Source of the DNA: Lepeophtheirus salmonis
Taxonomy: Eukaryota; Arthropoda; Copepoda; Siphonostomatoida; Caligidae
Reading direction: 5' to 3'
Assembly: GCF_016086655.4 (NCBI RefSeq)
Contig: NC_052142.2
Location: forward strand, 2,546,422-2,610,421
Length of the DNA stretch: 64,000 nucleotides
Positions 37,601 through 44,739 of the stretch are shown piece by piece (the first letter of the stretch is position 1; each line of letters opens with the position of its first letter). The notes beneath the pieces were generated by a model, which worked only from the letters and a program-made list of their open reading frames with translations, made no database searches and was not told the DNA's origin. The position numbers and the translations under genes were made by a program.

Positions 37601-39060
37601 TTTATTTAATGGTAACTGATTGTATGATTTATTATTTCTTAATAAGTCGTGAATTTAAGTGCACAGCTTGATGTCCATATACTTAATATTTTCATACTTG
37701 TAACTAATTTATATTTATTTTATTATAATGTAGATAAAATGAGTGATATTCAGACCTATTTATACTAATAACTAGCTATAGGAGTCGTCCCCCTTATGTA
37801 CAAGTTATATTAGTTTTAAGTCCATTTATATATAGTAGTAATTGGATAATATTAATTTTAGCTATAGTGTCATTACCCATGGAGTTATTTGCCTTCAAAG
37901 CATTTTGCAAATTTCAAATAAATTGAAAAAATAGGTTTTTGTATTTTAGAAATTGAAATAATGAACTGATTTTCATTAGTCGCAGCAATAAAACCTAAAA
38001 AGCTCAATTACAATTAGTTTAATTTGATAAAATATTCGGTTAAGGCATTTGTGACAAAATTTATTTTTGAGGGCAAAAGCTCGTTTATAACTACTCTATA
38101 CCATTATTGTGACAGACTGTATTTCCAAGCAAAATTCTGAATTTCGCTTCTAGTATAAAATCACACTCATTCCACTTCTACTCAGATAGGCTGATTGCCA
38201 GGCATCATAAAAAATGAAATTATCTTGCACAGCCTGTATAAGTAATTAATTTAAAGAAATTGAATGACTTTTTATTTTTTTTATATTCTTTTTATAAAAA
38301 TAAATTTAGAAAATCTGTGCCTTTATTTCCACAAATTTCAAAATTACTCACACTAAAACTGGTCCTGATTGTATATATTCGAACAAATATTATGATTATA
38401 TGTTTAATGTAAGTAGACTTAGAACCTAACTAAAAATCTTTTGAATAACAAATATATAAAAACGGAATACTATATGAATAAAAATTGACGTTAAATGAAA
38501 TCTAATATTTCAAAATTAAAGCTGTTGATCTGGATATATTAATTATAGGACATTCAAGATAAAAATAAATTTCATTTTTTTCATAAATTTTATTTAGGCG
38601 GATCCAAATTCTGTTGACCCACTTAAGCTGTCACCTGTTAAGGTATGTATTATCAGGAACGTCCGCAGGATTTTGAGTTTTAGAGTTATTTTGTGCCGAG
38701 CTTGAATTGAAAAAAAATTACCTTTTTGGAATATAAAAAAAACACGATAAGTTTTGGTTGGCAAAGACAAATTCTATAGGGAGGACTCCAGCTAATACCA
38801 CCTACCCTTGCAGACGTCCCTAGTTCTATTTTATAATTTTTGATTAATTTGTATAATTTTTTTAGACAACAAAAAAATCTAATGGACGCTCTATGTCAGT
38901 ACAAAGTGGGGGTTTAGATCCATACGGATCAATAACTACTTTGTCATCATCTACTTCATCTGCTGGATTTGAAAAGGAAACACTATCTGTTGATGGAAGA
39001 TCAAACACATCTAGACACTCACCCTCCCGTTGTTCGTCTATTAGTCGTTACTCAAATTAA
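16352..39060 (+). CDS. gprs: BTB/BACK 'serine-enriched protein', 7 coding exons
   Basis: Host gene, 431 residues, from seven exons: 16352-16671, 16720-16867, 16929-17046, 17101-17390, 26253-26432, 38598-38642, 38866-39060. All introns are GT-AG and the total of 1296 bases is in frame. Residues 1-70 are acidic and low complexity. A BTB/POZ fold starts near residue 75 (FLASMPELCDVTFLVGD), is interrupted by a basic Ser/Lys-rich insert (about 115-160), and resumes with EEFEPDVFRQLIEYIHTGCV. A BACK-like helical region follows (about 215-350). The C-terminus (368-431) is Ser-rich and ends RYSN. BTB proteins usually act as dimers or as adaptors for cullin-3 ubiquitin ligases, but the exact role of this one is not shown here. 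Start choice: first ATG of the open frame. A 5' non-coding exon could exist upstream. The symbol is given by family resemblance to the Drosophila gene. Confidence 0.9.
16720..16867 (+). CDS. gprs: gprs-like exon 2
   Basis: Acceptor 'ctaatttag' at 16711-16719 after a 48-base intron. The first base completes Arg-107, giving RVFNKLLWK, the expected continuation of the BTB helix. The rest is the Lys/Ser-rich insert. Donor 'gtgagt' at 16868. Confidence 0.85.
16929..17046 (+). CDS. gprs: gprs-like exon 3
   Basis: Acceptor AG at 16927-16928 after a 61-base intron, phase 0. Encodes the conserved block EEFEPDVFRQLIEYIHTGCV and ends LQPRTLL plus the first base of Gly-196. The upstream residues (about 157-164) are weakly conserved, so the exact acceptor is less certain than the others. 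Confidence 0.85.
17047..17100 (+). other. 54-base in-frame intron 3
   Basis: Bounded by 'gtatat' and 'atatcag'. Removing it joins LLG to LMNAADYYGLEEL, the uninterrupted family sequence. Its length is a multiple of three and it has no stop codon, so the frame stays open if it is retained. Confidence 0.85.
17101..17390 (+). CDS. gprs: gprs-like exon 4
   Basis: Residues 196-292: end of the BTB fold (NAADYYGLEELKRACSGF) and the first part of the BACK-like region (AERYIQYKCTK, LLPQHVVRLIMAREEL), ending FSKFQ in phase 0 with donor 'gtaatt' at 17391. The open frame runs 16 codons into the intron before stopping. Confidence 0.9.
17735..18990. repeat. family A copies in inverted arrangement
   Basis: 17735-18010 is the reverse complement of the family A terminal block (compare 7960-8200), and 18790-18990 is the same block in forward orientation. 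The two form diverged inverted arms of roughly 200-270 bases around an interior that also matches family A (18290-18780 against 7400-7940). Either a foldback element or two family A insertions in opposite orientation. It lies inside intron 4 of the BTB gene. Confidence 0.7.
18991..19889. other. AT-rich intron 4 sequence
   Basis: No gene or repeat copy recognised. Within intron 4. Confidence 0.45.
19890..20140 (+). repeat. repeat family C, copy 2
   Basis: Collinear with 12520-12740 and 40720-40890 in the same orientation, including 'gaagaatcataattt', 'atatgacgtaat' and 'actgattcgaac'. Within intron 4. Confidence 0.6.
20141..21381. other. intron 4, one short coding-like fragment
   Basis: The minus-strand frame from about 20920 to 20740 reads protein-like (VGAEIELKEFRALITNIGN, then RLLDILLYKVNQN). 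It loosely resembles the helical N-terminus of a Pao/BEL Gag but is too short to assign. The last 200 bases before 21382 could be the leader or LTR of the gypsy copy that follows. No LTR pair was found. Confidence 0.3.
21382..22492 (+). pseudogene. gypsy-type Gag and aspartic protease remnant
   Basis: Plus-strand LTR-retrotransposon remnant in intron 4. The open stretch 21382-21726 (114 codons, starting MSPKMKCQITGCQATIKHGS) reads as an invertebrate gypsy Gag: AAAIVMYNSHNVN, RPSIGLHTSEETWISFNIGW and IIPKLFQCCKESLGD. After a stop the same protein continues with SICKLAVIPVSLC. A second open stretch (22298-22492) carries VVTDTGAQSCLWPKKELF, a retropepsin active site (DTGA). Sequence between them is broken. 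No reverse transcriptase follows on this strand, so the copy is cut off after the protease. Confidence 0.75.
22687..22985 (+). pseudogene. unidentified cysteine-rich coding-like fragment
   Basis: A frame with good protein character and one in-frame stop (tga at 22822). It reads VDVTFRYVDVEEECRIEGN, then ENGCSCSLGPFYPLEN and, after the stop, YECASYRPDQCIEM and GLFGVLDSKDKKKAKLIDGE. Regular cysteine spacing and few Asn/Lys runs differ from the AT-rich background. It follows the gypsy Gag-protease remnant and ends just before the LTR element. I do not recognise it. It could be the continuation of the gypsy copy, a captured exon, or an unannotated exon of another gene. Confidence 0.4.
23039..23042. 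repeat. TGTA target-site duplication, left
   Basis: TGTA directly before the left LTR, matching TGTA at 25111-25114 directly after the right LTR. Four-base duplications are usual for Ty3/gypsy-type integration (4-6 bases). Confidence 0.7.
23043..23168 (-). repeat. left (3') LTR, 126 bases
   Basis: Begins TG and is collinear with 24972-25110. It lacks about 12 bases ('cgtactatgaag' region) and has several substitutions. Its outer end reads TA where the other LTR has CA. Confidence 0.8.
23171..23700 (-). pseudogene. gypsy reverse-transcriptase remnant in LTR element
   Basis: The minus-strand frame from 23688 reads KNRILQTSSSNFSSSIHFVP, RMCGDYSQLNRMTDLDLYSL and FSNMDLHRAYNQIPM: the fingers and first catalytic Asp block of a gypsy RT. 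After a frameshift near 23370 it continues YLNM then LKNATQTFQRLIDSI-like sequence and SLVYFDDILAASES, where FDD corresponds to the YxDD catalytic pair. It then runs into the 3' LTR after about 25 more residues. No RNase H or integrase. At least one frameshift. Confidence 0.85.
24460..24955 (-). pseudogene. gypsy Gag remnant in LTR element
   Basis: Starts directly after the candidate primer-binding site. Reads PKKSHSDGQNHSDNVPLIEQ, then AVAELRLPKFSVMDPKNWFR, a typical gypsy Gag entry, followed by LITSALPGVVFK, IMYDGAKKAILQKYSLSP and SKVERLFNEEYIHDLRHLYL. In-frame stops near 24740 and 24595. No zinc knuckle was seen. Similar in type to the Gag start at 42004. Confidence 0.7.
24972..25110 (-). 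repeat. right (5') LTR, 139 bases
   Basis: Begins TG and ends CA on both strands. It shares 'actgagtaaaatgatcattc' and the following stretch with the left LTR. Followed by the second TGTA at 25111-25114. Confidence 0.85.
25221..25999. mobile_element. inverted-repeat element with perfect 78-base arms
   Basis: 25221-25298 and 25922-25999 are exact reverse complements over 78 bases, with about 620 bases between. The left arm and the sequence just inside it (to about 25345) also match 53440-53600 ('acttcgtttatttatcaa', 'caacaaaatac', 'tttgtgtt'), so this is a repeat family D. No transposase seen, so probably a non-autonomous element or an inverted duplication. Within intron 4, ending 250 bases before exon 5. 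Confidence 0.85.
26253..26432 (+). CDS. gprs: gprs-like exon 5
   Basis: Acceptor 'ttatatag' (AG at 26251-26252). An alternative AG four bases later (26255-26256) would break the frame. Encodes AVLMWSKKYCDSANSKLSEV, LGTFLEYINFHMIPANVL and IHPLGIIPYHIIMNALAYQ, the conserved end of the BACK-like region. Donor 'gtacaa' at 26433, phase 0. The first six residues join correctly to exon 4 (KFQ|AVLMW). Confidence 0.9.
26680..27494 (+). mobile_element. hAT-like non-autonomous element, copy 1
   Basis: Short inverted ends CAAGGTTG (26680) and CAACCTTG (27487-27494), each followed inward by a region rich in GGAACCG/CGGTTC words. Inside is 'gggtttctcaaactttac' with 'aggacccctacact', a signature often found in hAT-derived repeats. 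Whole-length similarity to 48161-49009. No coding capacity. A clean 8-base target duplication was not confirmed. Within intron 5. Confidence 0.75.
27495..28674. other. AT-rich intron 5 sequence
   Basis: No gene or named repeat recognised. Confidence 0.45.
28675..29065. mobile_element. 391-base foldback element, 30-base perfect arms
   Basis: 28675-28704 and 29036-29065 are exact reverse complements (outer end TACTCGAG). The interior has no useful open frame. It sits directly before repeat family B copy 2. Probably a MITE-like non-autonomous DNA element. Confidence 0.8.
29070..29880 (+). repeat. repeat family B, copy 2
   Basis: Matches 11514-12345 at both ends. The middle (29180-29480) is unlike copy 1, so one copy carries a replacement or insertion. 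That insert is unusually C-rich at 29262-29276. Within intron 5. Confidence 0.7.
29881..30799. other. intron 5, no recognised gene
   Basis: Open frames at 30111-30293 (minus) and 30615-30803 (plus) have no recognisable protein character. The plus frame overlaps the weak tail of the minus-strand Gag remnant. Confidence 0.4.
30800..31415 (-). pseudogene. LTR-retrotransposon Gag-like remnant
   Basis: The minus-strand open stretch 31415-30930 (161 codons) begins MTESYQDPIKLSNSYLKKPI and contains ALKVIKEQLSNQGVYMFEFA, AAISPKMRADWEGHKFKAKQ and ESFNNWLRLYKVQIP, a helical capsid-like pattern. Downstream (30900-30790) another frame holds VCLKCLKS then GHLCSVKST, a partial zinc-knuckle-like motif with altered spacing. 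That order is what a Gag of a Pao/BEL- or gypsy-type element shows. No polymerase was found. The longest single open frame in the introns, but with no intact partner. Confidence 0.5.
31416..33225. other. AT-rich intron 5 sequence
   Basis: No gene seen. 31600-31650 ('aggagaggttttgtcaaaa') matches 40955-40985, the downstream end of family C copy 3, so a partial family C copy is present. Confidence 0.4.
33226..33720 (-). pseudogene. unidentified minus-strand coding-like stretch
   Basis: One frame of about 165 codons interrupted by only two tga stops (33502-33504 and near 33346). It reads FCTCEISTPDSDNKIKEISN, LVLMKFQMEMKFPVSFKCR, then ENGTASTKYIDTAEINHLNV, SFHIPLGSSIICNLDLKKIV and a basic tail (CSRRSVQNHIECQ). 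The composition looks like real protein rather than AT-rich noise. I do not recognise the family. It lies antisense in intron 5, just left of the small inverted-repeat element at 33794. It could be a decayed retroelement gene or a relic host gene. Confidence 0.35.
33794..34006. mobile_element. small inverted-repeat element (MITE M), copy 1
   Basis: About 213 bases with imperfect 30+-base terminal inverted repeats: AAGGTTAATAGAACTACAAG at the left, reverse-complement-related sequence at the right. The interior shares 'gaattttcaatcgtatgtat' type sequence with the other copies (36206, 39631, 53670). No coding capacity. Confidence 0.8.
34007..34889. other. low-complexity intron 5 sequence
   Basis: Contains homopolymer-rich A/T runs (34100-34310) and a C-run at 34091. 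No gene seen. Confidence 0.45.
34890..37020 (+). pseudogene. P-element-like transposase remnant, copy 2
   Basis: Begins with a THAP finger in an open frame at 34890 (MCCVPGCRTGYKNEG, then FYVFPRKEDLRHEWTQAIP); the C..H half is lost after 34990. 35530-36125 reads ISRYPHLNFCRLVKSFITFE, VHVNGGHMAMRHLSKLAPWA and, in another frame, RERTVTIIMDKVY, the block around the first catalytic Asp. It is then interrupted by a MITE (36206-36418). Beyond it come SLPNKY, LTKLDSKILRSLVYPVVKKI, IPVGFEPVSSMVD and ANRKLYTQELCN, and near 36875 YVHKLNDKVLSPHPIKK, the GTP-binding insertion also present in copy 1 (AHKLNNKVISPQPIEK). Many stops and frameshifts. Within intron 5, same strand as the host gene. Confidence 0.8.
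36206..36418. mobile_element. MITE M, copy 2, inside P-like remnant
   Basis: 213 bases with terminal inverted repeats AAGGTTAATAGAAATACAAG and, at the right, TTTCTATTAACCTT. The transposase reading resumes on both sides, so the MITE inserted into an existing P-like copy. The interior words 'tttgtcaaaatctgcctgtc' and 'ttgaaaattcttgcaag' recur in copy 4 (53670). Confidence 0.85.
37021..38597. other. AT-rich end of intron 5
   Basis: No gene recognised. The start may include the lost C-terminal part of the P-like transposase. G-run at 37507. Confidence 0.45.
38598..38642 (+). CDS. gprs: gprs-like exon 6 (45 bases)
   Basis: Fifteen codons, ADPNSVDPLKLSPVK, between acceptor 'tttatttag' and donor 'gtatgt', phase 0 on both sides. 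It directly continues MNALAYQ of exon 5. The peptide is the conserved linker of the family and the exon would be missed by simple frame scanning. Confidence 0.9.
38655..38821. mobile_element. small inverted-repeat element in intron 6
   Basis: 15-base imperfect inverted ends: AGGAACGTCCGCAGG (38655) and CTTGCAGACGTCCCT (38807-38821), 12 of 15 pairing. Similar GGGACG/CGTCCC ends occur at 56386-56498. It begins 12 bases after the exon 6 donor and makes up about three quarters of intron 6. Confidence 0.65.
38866..39060 (+). CDS. gprs: gprs-like exon 7, Ser-rich C-terminus
   Basis: Acceptor 'tttttttag' at 38857-38865, phase 0. Encodes 64 residues beginning TTKKSNGRSMSVQSGG and ending SRYSN, then TAA at 39058-39060. 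About one third Ser/Thr, consistent with a disordered, possibly phosphorylated tail. No AATAAA close downstream was noted. Confidence 0.88.
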   Translation, partial: TTKKSNGRSMSVQSGGLDPYGSITTLSSSTSSAGFEKETLSVDGRSNTSRHSPSRCSSISRYSN

Positions 39061-39630
39061 TCAATAACATCATATTCAATATTTTTTAAGTAACTATGTT
39101 AGTTAATATTAAGCATCATCAAAATTATCGACTCTCCGACGCTGAACCATCCCTAATTACTTAATAGTTCTTATTTTTACAATTCCTTTTCACAAAATCT
39201 GCAATTTATCAAAAAAAAAATTCTTAGTGATAAGGATTCAAAAGAATATCTCAAAATAAGACTAACCTGAATTTATAGAATAATTATAAGTAATTAATAT
39301 TTCTTCTTTGAATTTTTAGATATTTTTGTCACATAATGCAAATGTGTACACGCTACTATGTGTTTGGGAATAGAAAAGTTATTTCTAGGAACTTTACAAA
39401 TTATTATCTTCAAATCTCAAAAACTCTCCCTTTTCAAAGGTATGAGGTTATGTAAATTATAAACGTTCCTTGTTTTTAAGAGAAGAAATGCCATGAAAAA
39501 ATACATTTCTAAACACTTTTGTAACTTTAGTGCTCGCAAAATAGCATGTATGGTTATGATTTAAGTACCATGTAGGTATTGTAGTACTACCTCCCTAAGT
39601 TATACATAATATTTTCATTCTTATAATCTA
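39061..39630. other. 3' flank of the BTB gene
   Basis: AT-rich; presumably holds the 3' untranslated region, but I cannot point to a convincing poly(A) signal. Confidence 0.35.
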
Positions 39631-39899
39631 AAGTTAGTAGAAATATAAGGTTATGCCATCATGTAGTTGGGCTTGCCATAATTTTCAATTTGATGTACCG
39701 AACCGACTACTGGTAAATACATGCAGATTTTGACGTCATAGAGTATAACAGCAGTACTCTAACAGTAACAGTCAAGGTAAACGATAAATAGCTACTCTTG
39801 GTAAGAGGTATACTCTTTGACGTCATTATTAAAAAGCGTAGTAGATGTCACACATCAGGGGAAAGCGTTATATTATTAACTTGTATTTCTATTAACCTT
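39631..39899. mobile_element. MITE M, copy 3
   Basis: Left end AAGTTAGTAGAAATATAAGG, right end TTGTATTTCTATTAACCTT; 269 bases, longer than copies 1 and 2 because of extra interior sequence containing 'tttgacgtcat' twice (39729 and 39817). 'ttgggcttgccataattttc' pairs with the equivalent part of copy 1. Confidence 0.75.
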
Positions 39900-40719
39900 G
39901 TTATAAACAAGAAACGTTTTAAATCATAGAACCTCTAAGATTTTAAAAATCATAATCGTTCGTTGAGGTTTGAAGATTATAGTATATTGAGTTCTTAGAA
40001 ATAAATTACCCTTGGGTCCGTTCCAAAATTATACATGCCGTAACGTGTACTCGTCAAATATATATTTTGAAATTCCCCTTCAGATTATTTATTAACCTCA
40101 GGAATAATGTTTCTGAAACTAATTGGTGACTCAATCGCTTAAATAAACGCATATATTCTAAGAGGCATAGCCCCACAGATCCTGAACGTAGATAATTTCA
40201 AATAAAGTTACCAGTGTAATAAAAAAAATATATAAGCTATATTTGCATAAAGTTACAGTTAAATTATTTTTTCTCCCCATAAGCAATACAATTATTATTG
40301 ATATAAATTTCTCAAATATCAAAATTTAATTATATAAATATAAGGAATGAGCTGCTGGTGCATTTCTCTCCCTTTTCAATAATAGAAATGTAAAAGAAGG
40401 AAATAAATAAACTCCTTTCTTTTCTTCAAGAAACATGTGTCTTCTCCTTCAATGCATCGGCGCTCCCAACGCCCTTGAATATAAAAAAAATTCTAAATTA
40501 TAAGTTATAGTTAATAATACATGTATTTAATAATTTAGTGTTAAATAAATTTAATTGTAAATAGTACTTCAGATATTGTTATGGCTAATTTATTGATTGC
40601 TTCTGCCAAAAATTTAGGGTAAAAAATAATTTACAATCGGTTTGCGTCTTTTTATTAGATAATATTTAAGCGCTTTCAGTTTGTTAAAATAAACCCTTCT
40701 TCTTGATGATATTAAAAGC
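39900..40719. other. AT-rich stretch without a gene
   Basis: No coding sequence or shared repeat recognised. Confidence 0.45.
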
Positions 40720-40990
40720 AATATGGTAGCCATCGAAGTCCGTTTATTCGTTGTTGACGTCATATGTAACGTAATGTTGGTAATTGCCTCATAATGATAT
40801 GGTTCGAACCTGTGAGTAAATCACACCGATTCGAATATTAAATACAATAAACCTTTCAAATTTGATCAGCGCCTTCTCTTTTTTTAAAATTTCCATTATT
40901 ATTTTTTTTTCTTGAAGGAGAAGAAATCATAAAAAAATACTGGAATGTATTAAAAAAGGAGAGGTTTTGTCAAAATGTCCTAAATAAATT
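40720..40990 (+). repeat. repeat family C, copy 3
   Basis: 'gatatggttcgaacc', 'gagtaaatcacaccgattcg' and following sequence match 12655-12735 and 20060-20135. The downstream part (40950-40990) matches 31605-31640. Confidence 0.65.
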
Positions 40991-41829
40991 AGCTAAGGCT
41001 GTGAAGATAGACTCCATGATAGTAGTAATAATGACGAAGAAGAATTGGATCCTAAATTGTACGTCAGAATTAATATAATGTTTTCCTATATCAGAATTTC
41101 AGCATCATTTACCTTCAGGATATGAAGTTTATTATTTCATCATCCTCTAACTGAAATTTTTTAATATAAAAACCAAGAAATTTCAATTAATTTTCTACTG
41201 GATCGGGTTCAAGTAGGGGATACTTAATTGTTATTTCAAGGAAAATTTAAAATGTTTCCTGTGTTGAAGAATTTTCTAACAAAAACTATAAGCATTTTAA
41301 TTCGAATCCTTAAATTGGATGAGTTTTAGTTTAATTAATGCCCATGGGACGAATGAAAAACGTACCTCCTTTATTACAGGAACTAAAAAGAAAAAAAAAA
41401 TCACGTAATCCATTTAATTCTGGAAGATAGCTTCTCTAGGAAGAATGGTGTAATAATGGATTTAAAGTTTTCAAATTAAGCGACAACATATTTTAAGTTA
41501 CATGATTATACAGAAAATAATATACATTTGTAAATAGTTGTTTACGTGGAAGTTATATATTATTTATATTAAACCAACTCTATTCCTTCTAGTGTAAATA
41601 TAAAAATAAATAAAAAGTAATATTAAGTTAAAAAGTAATGATAAAGTATACTCTATCATTTGGAATGACATGGAGATCTATTCTTCTATTACATACATTC
41701 GAAGTCTGCCCTTTGATTTTTTTTCTTTACTTTTGCTAGCAACTATTATGAACTGCTTATTCCTCCAATTTACATTTCCGTTTACTATATAAATGTAATA
41801 TGTTTGTTGCTTCCGTGAAATTACATGTT
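40991..41829. other. AT-rich stretch without a gene
   Basis: No coding sequence or shared repeat recognised. Confidence 0.45.
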
Positions 41830-42260
41830 TATTAACAGAAATGCACGCTTATCTAATGTGGCGACCAGTTTATGTACTCGGTAGCGCCCTCTCTACAGAT
41901 AACGAATAACTAATCCTATGTTTATATATATATTAAGATAAACTAATTTATAGTAGCAGATATTAGAATATACTTTTCCAGTAGTGTAGATATCCCTAAA
42001 TTAGTGATCCCGAATGGTAGAATATCGAGGAGGGAGATCGACAATAAAACAACACAAATCGTCAGTGCACTGTCTGTTAAACTTCCAACGTTTTATACCA
42101 ACCAACCTTCGTTATGGTTTGCCCAAGCTGAACGCCAGTTTTGGCTCAGGGGTATAACACAAGAGGAAACAAAATGTGACTACGTCTGCTTGTCACTGGA
42201 CGATATGCCAGTTTCTTGAGTGGCACCACCGATAGAGAATCCACCCAAATGTCCACCTGA
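41830..42260 (+). pseudogene. gypsy retrotransposon 5' end: leader and Gag start
   Basis: The frame 42004-42219 (stop TGA) reads SVKLPTFYTNQPSLWFAQAE, RQFWLRGITQEETKCDYVCL and SLDDMPVS, a clear gypsy Gag N-terminal capsid pattern in which LWFAQ.E.QF and GIT...TK are the usual anchors. Degraded similarity (NPPKCPPE) continues after the stop. Upstream, TGGCGACC at 41859 could be a primer-binding site following an LTR, but no second LTR or polymerase was found. A truncated copy. Confidence 0.7.
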
Positions 42261-42398
42261 ATAAATATAAGCCTGCGAACTGCGAGAAGTTTGAGGCTTT
42301 TTTGAATATCTCAATTTCATCGAACATATTACAATGATGGATTCAATGTTCTTCTAATTAACTCACTATATATTTTATATTTTCGGTGTATGGCAGGT

Positions 42399-42690
42399 AT
42401 GGCTGAGAGAAGTAGCGATGTCATGATATCTGAAGATGATGACACAAGCGTTAGCAAAGAAAATAGTGAAAAGTAATTTCTAACAAATACGAATGAAATA
42501 AGTCAACCAAATCAGACAATTACATAAAGAAAAAAGAATAAAAAGGAAACCTTGAAGTTAATGCCCCTTCCGAGTCGGAAGACATAAAACTAGATGCAAA
42601 TTGTAGTATTAAATCAGTTTATGGACCACAAAATAACCAATCACAATTAATTTCCGACGACGAGGATCCTAAGAATAAATCAGAATAAAA
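42399..42690 (+). other. candidate exons of an unidentified gene
   Basis: 42400-42475: after a plausible acceptor ('gtatggcag'), MAERSSDVMISEDDDTSVSK then ENSEK, and a possible 'gtaatt' donor. 42550-42688: a frame reading VNAPSESEDIKLDANCSIKS and DDEDPKNKSE before a TAA. Both are acidic and Ser-rich, unlike nearby retroelement proteins. No family recognised and the join between them is unclear, so this is only a suggestion. Confidence 0.25.
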
Positions 42691-43094
42691 GGAAACTAAA
42701 CATATCTGTAGGAAAAATTATGAAAATCCCACCAGTGTACAAGAAACTCAAAAATTGTTGTATCATCACATTTAGTTTAATAAATGATTATGAAAGTATT
42801 TTCTTCAATATAAAAATCAACTAATTAATTAAAAAATTCAAATGAATAAAAAACAATACTTCTTCTAAAAGAAAAAAATCAAAACTGACGGGTTTTATTA
42901 GTAAACTAAACTATCTTGATAATGTTTGTATGTATGATCTACAAATTAGTAAGTTAATGAAGTTGTCATTTGTAAAAAGGTGGTGTTATATTTATTGTTT
43001 GAATGCAAATGGGGTTTTAAAACTTAATATACGTAACAAAAAAAAAACAGTACAACAACTGAACTAATTATAAAAGGATAGTTCAATCCGTATT
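42691..43094. other. AT-rich stretch without a gene
   Basis: No coding sequence recognised. Confidence 0.4.
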
Positions 43095-43379
43095 TTATTT
43101 CCTATACTTCTTATTGGGTTGGGGAATCTTCAAAGATAAAGCAGTGTATCTGGCTGCAGCTGATATCAAGATAGTCCTTCGATTTCGTCCTTCAATAACC
43201 CGTTCTTCTGTGAGTTGTTGAGCAATAACCACTTTATATTTACTGATAGACGAACCAATAGCTTTTTCCTCCTCTGAACTCTGATTCCTGTTATATGGAA
43301 TACAAAATAGCACAAACGCTTTCCAATATCTTATAGGTATGTTATAAAAGAGGGAATGCTCTAATCTTTTTCTCCCCAC
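43095..43379 (-). pseudogene. possible piggyBac C-terminal fragment
   Basis: A 94-codon minus-strand open frame starting MGRKRLEHSLFYNIP. RYWKAFVLFCI with a following YNRNQSS, then SKYKVVIAQQLTEE, resembles the region after the piggyBac catalytic core, where an aromatic helix (RKxxxWWKxxFFxLL) is followed by NAYIxY and a conserved FRxxLxxxL. The similarity is modest and the catalytic part is not seen, so this could equally be an unknown retroelement piece. It is not continuous with the piggyBac fragment at 3350. Confidence 0.3.
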
Positions 43380-43585
43380 GAATTAAGTTACTCGAACAGT
43401 TGATCAATAAGAAGTTTTGTGACGCATAAAACGACATAAATCTTTTAAATCATAAATTTGATAACTTGTTTTTAAAGACATTACAAAAAAAAATTACCTT
43501 GATAATGTACTAGAGGGCTTAAATTATATTAACATTTCAAAAATTGAAAGAAAACTTGCAATATATAGCTTCATTTAATAGCTTA

Positions 43586-44130
43586 AAATTACCTCTTAAT
43601 TGGCTTCGACGTTGTGGGACAATAATTAATTCTAATTAATAGAGAATTTTTTTAAACTTTAGGAAGCTGAACATTTTATGAACGAAAAAAATATAATATT
43701 TATTGAGAGTATCACTTTTTATGAGATGGAATATCTTGTAGTAGCCAATGAATAGAGGACTACAGATTTGCTTGGCAGTTTGGGGCAAAACATCACCCCT
43801 TCTAGTTCACAAAAAAATATTTTAAAAAACACTTAACGAAGCTCGAATATTTATCCATTCATTAGTGAAAAAAATATAAAGATTGAATGACGGAATCTAT
43901 TTTTATGAGATTAAGAAGTTGTTGTCGCTAATAAATAATAGGACTATTTCTTTATCTTTAAATTGGCTTCAACGTTTAGGACCAAACATAATACTTCTAA
44001 TTAATATACATTTTTTTTTAAATGCAAGAAAGCTTAATATTTTTCTATTCATTTGTGAAAAAAAATATAAAAATTGATTGAGAGCATCAGTTCTTATAAT
44101 AATTTGAAATTAGTAGGCGCTTATAAATTA
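43586..44130. repeat. degenerate ~180-base tandem repeat, 3 units
   Basis: Three diverged units. The anchors 'gaagctgaacatttta' (43663), 'gaagctcgaatattta' (43839) and 'gaaagcttaatattttt' (44027) are each followed by 'cat..gtgaaaaaaatataaa.attga' and a 'tttttatgaga' region. Spacing is about 177 and 189 bases. The open frame at 43883-44077 runs through units 2 and 3 and is probably accidental. Confidence 0.7.
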
Positions 44131-44739
44131 TAAATTTTTTCATACTTTTTAAGATACCTATATCTTGGCTCAAAATCTACAATATACTTGGAATTAAGTA
44201 ATATAAAATTTTTTATAATTTTCAGAAATGGACAGCAAAGAAGAGAGTATTAAATATCGTTTTATATTCGTCAAGAGTATTTACAATATAGTGAAAAACT
44301 AAGCAAACAAGTCTATTTATGAAATTGGGAGGTTAACTTCCAGTCATCATTCATGCGTTTCAATGAACGCATAATAATCCTATCCCATGTTTGAGGAAGA
44401 TCTAAGCTCCTTCTATATTTCTTAGTGATAAGATATGCAACAGTAGATTTCAAAACTTCAGAATTAAATTTTAGATACCAAGAGAGAAAGATGTCACTTT
44501 GCTGATTTCGGAAGAGCGGAGTAGAATCTTCCAGTAATAAGAATCGATTTCATCTAATAGTTTTTCCCTTTCCCTGACAAAAGGAGGTGGTGTTGTAGAA
44601 ATGAGTCAAAATATTTTTTTTCATATTATCATTGACTGAAAAGCTTCCTTTTTTTTTTTAATACCTAATGTTTAAATTTTTCCCCCTTTTTGTGGTTGAA
44701 TTACTGCTATTTAGGCTTTCTGGGAATCCAATTCCGTGC
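44131..44739. other. no gene recognised
   Basis: Where the reverse-transcriptase part of the minus-strand LINE would be expected. No RT motif seen, so that part is absent. Confidence 0.4.

Noticed and set aside
41859..41880. TGGCGACC as a proven gypsy primer-binding site
   Set aside because: Position before the Gag is suitable, but no LTR pair was found, so it is only mentioned as a possibility.
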